Shown: positions 60,115 to 64,000 of the stretch, piece by piece
Numbering within the stretch: position 1 is the stretch's first letter
How the letters are laid out: every line of letters starts with the position of its first letter
NCBI GenBank assembly: GCA_049325055.1
Contig: JBMOPB010000031.1
Location: 1-64,000 of the forward strand
Length of the DNA: 64,000 bases
Reading direction: 5' to 3'
Source of the DNA: BRHc4a sp049325055
GTDB taxonomy: Bacteria > Bacillota > Desulfotomaculia > Desulfotomaculales > Desulfocucumaceae
The notes under the pieces: model-generated
Database searches by the model: none
Told to the model about the DNA's origin: nothing
The model's input: only the letters and a program-made list of their open reading frames with translations
Made by a program: the position numbers and the translations under genes

Positions 60115-61458
60115 TTAATCCTCCCGGCTGCAAAGAGCCTCAACAGTATGGATAGCGTGCCCCAGGGCAAAGACCACCAGGCGGTCATCGGCCTGTATTA
60201 CCTGGCTGCCCTCAGGAACGATTATCCTGTCGCCCCTGGATATGGCGCCTATGATAACCCCCTTTGGCAGGCCGGAAGACGACAGGGACCTGCCCACGAT
60301 TTTGCTCCCCGGCTGCACAATGACCTCCAGGGCCTCGGCCTGCTCATTAAGAAGCAGCACCAGCGACAGCAGCCTTCCTCCCCTGATAAACCTCATTATT
60401 TCACTGATGGTAATCAAGCGGGGGCTTATGGCGGCGTCCACGCCCAGCCGCTCCACCAAAGGGGCGTAACTGGGCCGGCTTACCTTGGCGATCACCCTCT
60501 TGGCGCCCAATTGCTTGGCCAGTAGGGCAATAAGCAGGTTTTCCTCGTCAAATCCGGTTACCGCCACAAAGGCGTCAGTCTCGTGTATGCCCTCCCTTCT
60601 GAGGAGGTCCACGTCTGTGCCGTCACCCTTGAGTATGAGAACGTCGGACAGCCTGTTGGCCAGCTCGTGGCATCTTTCGGCGTTCTGCTCGATTATTTTT
60701 ACCCTCATGCCCCTTTTACTGAGCTTTTCAGCCAGGTAGAGGCCTATCCTGCCGCCTCCCAGAATTATCACATTGTGAACTTTCTGACGCTTTCTTTTAA
60801 ACTTGAGGTATAACTTGTTGATTGACTCGTTGTTGCCCACCACGTAAATAGTGTCACCGGTTTTTATCTGGTCCCTCCCGCCGGGCACTATCATTTCCCC
60901 CTTGCGGGATATGCCCACGATAAGACAGGACTTGGGCAGATCTATGTCCTGTATCTTTTTCCCGGCAAACTCAACATTGCACTCTTCCACCGCCAGCTCG
61001 GCCAACTGCACCTTCCCGTTGGCAAAGTGTTCAGTGTGAATGGAAAGGTTCATTGTAAGGAGCCTGGATATCTCCAGTGATGCGGCGTAATCAGGGTTTA
61101 TCACCAGGTCTATGCCCAGGTCCTCCTTGGATATTATCAGGTCCCTCACATAGTCCGGGTCCCTGATCCTGGCAATGGTTCTGGCCACCCCCACCCTTTT
61201 GGCGGTCATGCAGGAGATCATGTTGATCTCGTCGCTGTCGGTAACGGCAACCAGCAGGTCGCTGTCATACACCCCTATGTCTTTCAGCAGCTGGGAGCTT
61301 GAGCCGTTCCCCTTGACTGTGAGGACATCCAGTGTTTCATTGATCTTGGCCAACTGCGATTCATTCCGGTCTATCACAATAATGTCATGGCCTTCCTCGC
61401 TAAGCCTGTGGGCGATTTCAGTCCCTACCTTACCGGCTCCTATTATTGTTATCTTCAT
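60115..61458 (-). CDS. trkA: Trk system potassium transporter regulatory subunit TrkA
   Basis: A 447-residue protein with two tandem RCK halves: MKITIIGAGKVGTEIAHRL and VIILGGGRIGLYLAEKL are the two nucleotide-binding N-domains, each followed by a TrkA_C domain (VQLAELAVEEC; LEVIVQPGSKIVGRSL). It binds NAD(H)/ATP and gates TrkH. Upstream of it lies a GGGAGAG site 8 bases before the ATG. Confidence 0.95.
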   Translation of the reverse strand: MKITIIGAGKVGTEIAHRLSEEGHDIIVIDRNESQLAKINETLDVLTVKGNGSSSQLLKDIGVYDSDLLVAVTDSDEINMISCMTAKRVGVARTIARIRDPDYVRDLIISKEDLGIDLVINPDYAASLEISRLLTMNLSIHTEHFANGKVQLAELAVEECNVEFAGKKIQDIDLPKSCLIVGISRKGEMIVPGGRDQIKTGDTIYVVGNNESINKLYLKFKRKRQKVHNVIILGGGRIGLYLAEKLSKRGMRVKIIEQNAERCHELANRLSDVLILKGDGTDVDLLRREGIHETDAFVAVTGFDEENLLIALLAKQLGAKRVIAKVSRPSYAPLVERLGVDAAISPRLITISEIMRFIRGGRLLSLVLLLNEQAEALEVIVQPGSKIVGRSLSSSGLPKGVIIGAISRGDRIIVPEGSQVIQADDRLVVFALGHAIHTVEALCSRED

Positions 61459-61558
61459 TTAGTGGTCTCTCCCGGCTGTTTTAAAGAAATATTATTTCTC
61501 ATGTAAAATTACATCATGGAAGTAAAACGATCAAGATTTTTTTTGCGGGGATGTAGAG

Positions 61559-61590
61559 AAAAAACTCTCCCCAAAGGGGAGAGTTTTTTT
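61559..61590. terminator. Strong hairpin terminator
   Basis: AAAACTCTCCCC-AAA-GGGGAGAGTTTT with extra A and T runs on both sides. It lies at the downstream end (minus strand) of the inverted-repeat array, before trkA. Confidence 0.85.
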
Positions 61591-62020
61591 AGTGAGCCCG
61601 TAATGAACTACGCTACAGCCACTACGAATACCTGCATAGCCAACAATGACCTTTCGGCCATTATAGACCATTACGGCACCCGTAATGACCTTTGCTCGAC
61701 TATTACGGCTACCTAGGAAGCCTGCAGCAATCTCTCGACTGCTGCAAACCTCGTATATCAGAGTAGCTCCAATATATCCGGCAACCGTAATAATCTTAGC
61801 TCGACCGATGTACATCCCTTACGACCCTGTAATAATCTTTGGGACTATTACAGAGCCTGCCGGAACATACACCGATCTTCCCGCCGGCTAATACCGAGCC
61901 ATTTGACCCGATATTAACCTTTGGCCGACCATCACAGAGCCTTTTTAGACCCTGTAACAGTCTGGGCTCGGCCATTACGAACCCTACGCTATTATTATGG
62001 ACCGAGCCCGGATTATTTAT
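61591..62020. repeat. Array of imperfect inverted-repeat units
   Basis: About seven related units of ~22-29 bp, most with the shape CYGTAAT-N13..15-ATTACRG: perfect pairs at 61680-61708 (CCGTAAT/ATTACGG) and 61826-61852 (CTGTAAT/ATTACAG), a variant GCAGCA/TGCTGC at 61724-61745, others imperfect. The spacer often reads like AATCTTTGGCCGAC. On the minus strand two open frames (61531-61815, 61796-62050) overlap out of frame and are read as chance or decayed coding (VIVPKIIT-like hexapeptide motifs). A strong terminator ends the array. Confidence 0.6.
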
Positions 62021-62039
62021 TCGGTGTTTTGAAATTTTT

Positions 62040-62366
62040 TTAGTCTTCAATCATCATCAGGAGCTTTTCGTGGATATGCAGGTTTAACTGGCGCATGACA
62101 TTCCTCAAGGTTTGGGGATCGGTCAGAGTAAAGCCGTCCTCCCAACGCTCCAAAAGGTATGAGATGAATTCCATGAAACCGGTGGCCAGGGTAAGTGTGT
62201 ACAGCTCCCTGTATCTGTTGTTTTCTGCGGGCTGGCAGCCCGTCCCCAGGGATTCCTTGTGCGTCAGCTTAAAATTTCCCAGCCGGTGTTCTTCCCTTGT
62301 CCAGGAAAGTATACCGTCAATGGCGTGGATCTCTTTTCCGCATGTGTCGCAAGTAAAGTTAGCCAC
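62040..62366 (-). CDS. Hypothetical protein with an N-terminal zinc knuckle (108 aa)
   Basis: MANFTCDTCGKEIHAIDG: the CDTCGK knuckle and a later Cys (GTGCQP) could bind zinc. The rest is helical (RYRELYTLTLATGFMEFISYLLERW). GTG start, GAGGGAGGG 6-8 bases upstream. No family recognised. Confidence 0.6.
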   Translation of the reverse strand: MANFTCDTCGKEIHAIDGILSWTREEHRLGNFKLTHKESLGTGCQPAENNRYRELYTLTLATGFMEFISYLLERWEDGFTLTDPQTLRNVMRQLNLHIHEKLLMMIED

Positions 62367-62692
62367 CTAAAACCCTCCCTCAAATAAATACAGCAAATTA
62401 TTTTTACCAAAATTGCCAGACCCTAAAACCCGTTTTATTTTATACTATACTTTTGCCACAGAAAATAAAATTCCTTCAAAGTCCCATTTTTATAACCACC
62501 TCCATGTAGCTTCCGCATCAGGGCGACAAAGGGGATAAACTAAAAAAACCAACACAAAAGGCATCCGCTGGTATGCCGTTATGCGCTGGTTTACCTGACG
62601 CCAAAGCCACTTTTAAAGCCGCTTCCGCTTCATGTCTACCTTTGTTTATTATCAATTATACAATTTATCATCCATAATGGCAACACAATGCC
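62367..62692. other. 326-bp gap
   Basis: No gene seen. It holds a hairpin (62553-62577) and AT-rich sequence; the rest gives no clear signal. Confidence 0.6.
62553..62577 (-). terminator. Hairpin after the DUF2294 gene
   Basis: GGCAT-ACCAGCGG-ATGCC followed by TTTTGTG on the minus strand; a moderate terminator. Confidence 0.5.
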
Positions 62693-63055
62693 TTATTTCA
62701 GTTTCCTGTAAGGATCGCACTCCATTATAAAAACTTCAAGGGCGTCTCCTGTCCTTATGCTTATATCGCCATGGCTGCTGACAACGCGGCATCCCACGAT
62801 GCTGGTTATTATCCCCTCTATCTTCTCCAGGTAAGTTTCCCGGAGTTCCTGGCGCATCTGCTTTACCAGGCTCCTCCCCCTGCGGGTTGCGGCCACGTGC
62901 ATCTCCTGTTTTGTAAGGATTCCCTTGGCCCGGATAATAATCATATCCCTGAATATATAAGCCCTTGTTTCTTCGGGGCCCCTGCCGGTAAGCTCCCTCT
63001 GCAGCTTGACAAAGGCCTCGCAGATTTCCGATTCCAGCTGGGAAAAAGATGACAT
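62693..63055 (-). CDS. DUF2294 (MpsC-like) family protein
   Basis: A 120-residue protein matching DUF2294: GRGPEETRAYIFRDMIIIRAKGILTKQE, and the C-terminal GDISIRTGDALEVFIM. The family has been linked to a membrane-potential generating system (MpsC) in some Firmicutes. The ATG at 63055 lies 7-8 bases after AAGGA. Confidence 0.78.
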   Translation of the reverse strand: MSSFSQLESEICEAFVKLQRELTGRGPEETRAYIFRDMIIIRAKGILTKQEMHVAATRRGRSLVKQMRQELRETYLEKIEGIITSIVGCRVVSSHGDISIRTGDALEVFIMECDPYRKLK

Positions 63056-63141
63056 GAAACGTTCCTTCTTTCAATCCTGTTTACAATTATTACAATACCC
63101 CGGCTGAACAAAAATGTACAGTCAAACATGTCCCCTTCATG

Positions 63142-63172
63142 GAAAAAATCACCCGGAGATTTCCTCCGGGTG
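63142..63172 (-). terminator. Intrinsic terminator after the SCP2 gene
   Basis: Perfect 9-bp stem CACCCGGAG-ATTTC-CTCCGGGTG followed on the minus strand by ATTTTTTCC. Confidence 0.85.
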
Positions 63173-63191
63173 GAATGTTTGATTCTTTATG

Positions 63192-63515
63192 CTACTTTAT
63201 GATGCTTTCCAGCTTCATGGCCAGAGTCATATCCCCTTTTATTTTTAGCTTTCCGCTCATAAAGGCCATCATTCCGTTCAGTTTTCCGTCCACCAGGTCT
63301 TTAAAGTCAGACGAGGCCATTGAAATGGTTATGTTGGAGTTGTCGGCGGTGCCTTCTCCAACTGTGGGGGCGCCATCGTCAAGCTTGAAGAAGAAATTCA
63401 TGGGATCATCCCCGCCGATTTCAAACTGGAATACTCCGTTTACTCCCTTGTTTTTTGCCGCGTTGTTCTGAAGAACGCTGGAAAGACCTGCCACAACCTC
63501 TTGCATGGTAGCCAT
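63192..63515 (-). CDS. SCP2 sterol-binding domain protein
   Basis: A 107-residue SCP2 domain: FQFEIGGDDPMNFFFKLDDG, NITISMASSDFKDLVDGKLNGMMAFMSGKLKIKGD are the usual lipid-pocket and helix motifs. SCP2 domains bind acyl chains or sterol-like lipids; bacterial partners are unknown. AAGGAGG lies just before the ATG. It is a single gene with its own terminator. Confidence 0.9.
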   Translation of the reverse strand: MATMQEVVAGLSSVLQNNAAKNKGVNGVFQFEIGGDDPMNFFFKLDDGAPTVGEGTADNSNITISMASSDFKDLVDGKLNGMMAFMSGKLKIKGDMTLAMKLESIIK

Positions 63516-63659
63516 AAAATTACCTCCTTAATCATTCTTAATCCATTGTTACGCCCGGCAGAATATATTTTAATCCATAAAATATTTATTTGCAAAATAA
63601 ATTCGACATGACGTTAGAATATCCTCCCGGCCCCAAAAAGAAAAATACACTAAATTGTA

Positions 63660-64000
63660 TTACCGAACCGGCCATGAACCTATGCATACAGGGCGGAAAC
63701 CGAGGAAGTCGGCGCTGGTAAGGTGAAAATTTATTCCCCAGCAATTGTCCGGCAGCCTGTACCGGCAGGCCTTCGAATGGAGATGCCCGTACACAACTGT
63801 ATCCACCCCGTATTTCTGAAATAATTCGATAAAGCCGCTGTATTCGTTTTTTTCGTTGGCGGGCATATAATGCATCATGCAGATAATCCTTTGGGCCTTC
63901 CCAACTGCTTGCTTTAAAGACATTTCCAGCCTTATAAGCTCCCTCTGATAAATCTTCATGTCATTTTCCCCGAAAAAGGCGCCGTTGGGACAAAGCCAGC
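63660..64000 (-). CDS. Metallophosphoesterase, 5'-truncated by the window edge
   Basis: The C-terminal ~113 residues of a calcineurin-like phosphoesterase; the frame continues past the right edge (…WLCPNGAFFGEND before MKIYQREL). Visible motifs are MHYMPANEK (metal-ligand His) and VVYGHLHSKACR, the final GHxH metal-binding motif. The real N-terminus is outside the window. Substrate unknown. Confidence 0.85.
   Translation of the reverse strand, partial: WLCPNGAFFGENDMKIYQRELIRLEMSLKQAVGKAQRIICMMHYMPANEKNEYSGFIELFQKYGVDTVVYGHLHSKACRYRLPDNCWGINFHLTSADFLGFRPVCIGSWPVR

Noticed and set aside
61531..61815. 94-codon minus-strand frame in the repeat array
   Set aside because: It reads through the terminator hairpin (KTLPFGESFF comes from the stem) and is broken by frame changes upstream; treated as chance or decayed coding.
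1..64000. CRISPR array, rRNA and tRNA genes
   Set aside because: No array of identical direct repeats with unique spacers was seen (61591-62020 units are imperfect inverted repeats); no rRNA core or tRNA cloverleaf with TTCRA arm was noticed.

Overview
The window looks like a chromosome segment of a spore-forming, anaerobic Gram-positive bacterium of the Peptococcaceae / Desulfotomaculum-Pelotomaculum type. The evidence is a set of sporulation genes (spo0B next to obgE, spoIID, bofC, a GerMN/Gmad2 protein, a yteA-like gene, sigI-rsgI), the clostridial gene order yebC-bofC-ruvC-ruvA-ruvB-queH-DUF2905-spoIID-queA-tgt-yajC-HD-secD-secF, murT-gatD, frequent TTG/GTG starts behind strong AGGAGG-type ribosome sites, and an energy metabolism flavour (tungstate uptake, sodium-pump decarboxylase subunits, methylmalonate-semialdehyde dehydrogenase, molybdenum-hydroxylase remnants). 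The genus is inferred, not proven. A run of 10 Ns inside yajC shows that this is a draft assembly.

Layout: 1-8 kb holds a truncated RCK/K+-channel gene, an MFS transporter, a zinc-dependent phospholipase C-like protein, proBA, and obgE-spo0B. 8-13 kb holds an enoyl-CoA hydratase-like gene, a DnaA-box cluster, speE-speB, a stress-type protein and endonuclease IV. 13-22 kb holds a peptide-binding protein, a Gln-rich coiled-coil protein, lgt, ftsK/spoIIIE, a tandem SpeD-like protein and a GerMN protein whose stop codon abuts an IS1182-family element (22.3-23.9 kb). 24-31 kb is the most accessory part: GNAT and iron-sulfur flavoprotein genes, a dispersed repeat, two molybdenum-hydroxylase pseudogenes, an mmsA gene with a convincing sigma-54 promoter, and a sigma-54 activator. 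31-38 kb holds nagA, murT-gatD, an ECF ATPase fused to a DUF4198-like domain, and cbiQ. 38-44 kb holds OadG/OadB-like subunits behind GntR-type palindromes, tupA-tupB behind two tandem candidate Moco/Tuco riboswitches each followed by a terminator, and sigI-rsgI. 44-61 kb is mainly housekeeping: CDF transporter, yteA, secDF-yajC, the queuosine genes tgt/queA/queH, spoIID, ruvABC, bofC, yebC, trkHA. 61-64 kb holds an array of imperfect inverted repeats, small conserved genes and a truncated metallophosphoesterase.

Functionally the window combines Holliday-junction resolution (RuvABC), tRNA queuosine modification (Tgt, QueA, QueH), protein export (SecDF-YajC), K+ uptake (TrkHA), proline and polyamine synthesis, peptidoglycan D-Glu amidation (MurT-GatD) and spore development. 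The features most worth a second look are the serial riboswitch-terminator units before tupA, the duplicated SpeD-like protein, the sigma-54 controlled mmsA operon with decayed downstream genes, the ATPase-DUF4198 fusion, the dispersed three-hairpin repeat carrying a DnaA-box-like end, and the hairpin arrays at 55.5 and 61.6-62.0 kb. No rRNA, tRNA or CRISPR array was seen.
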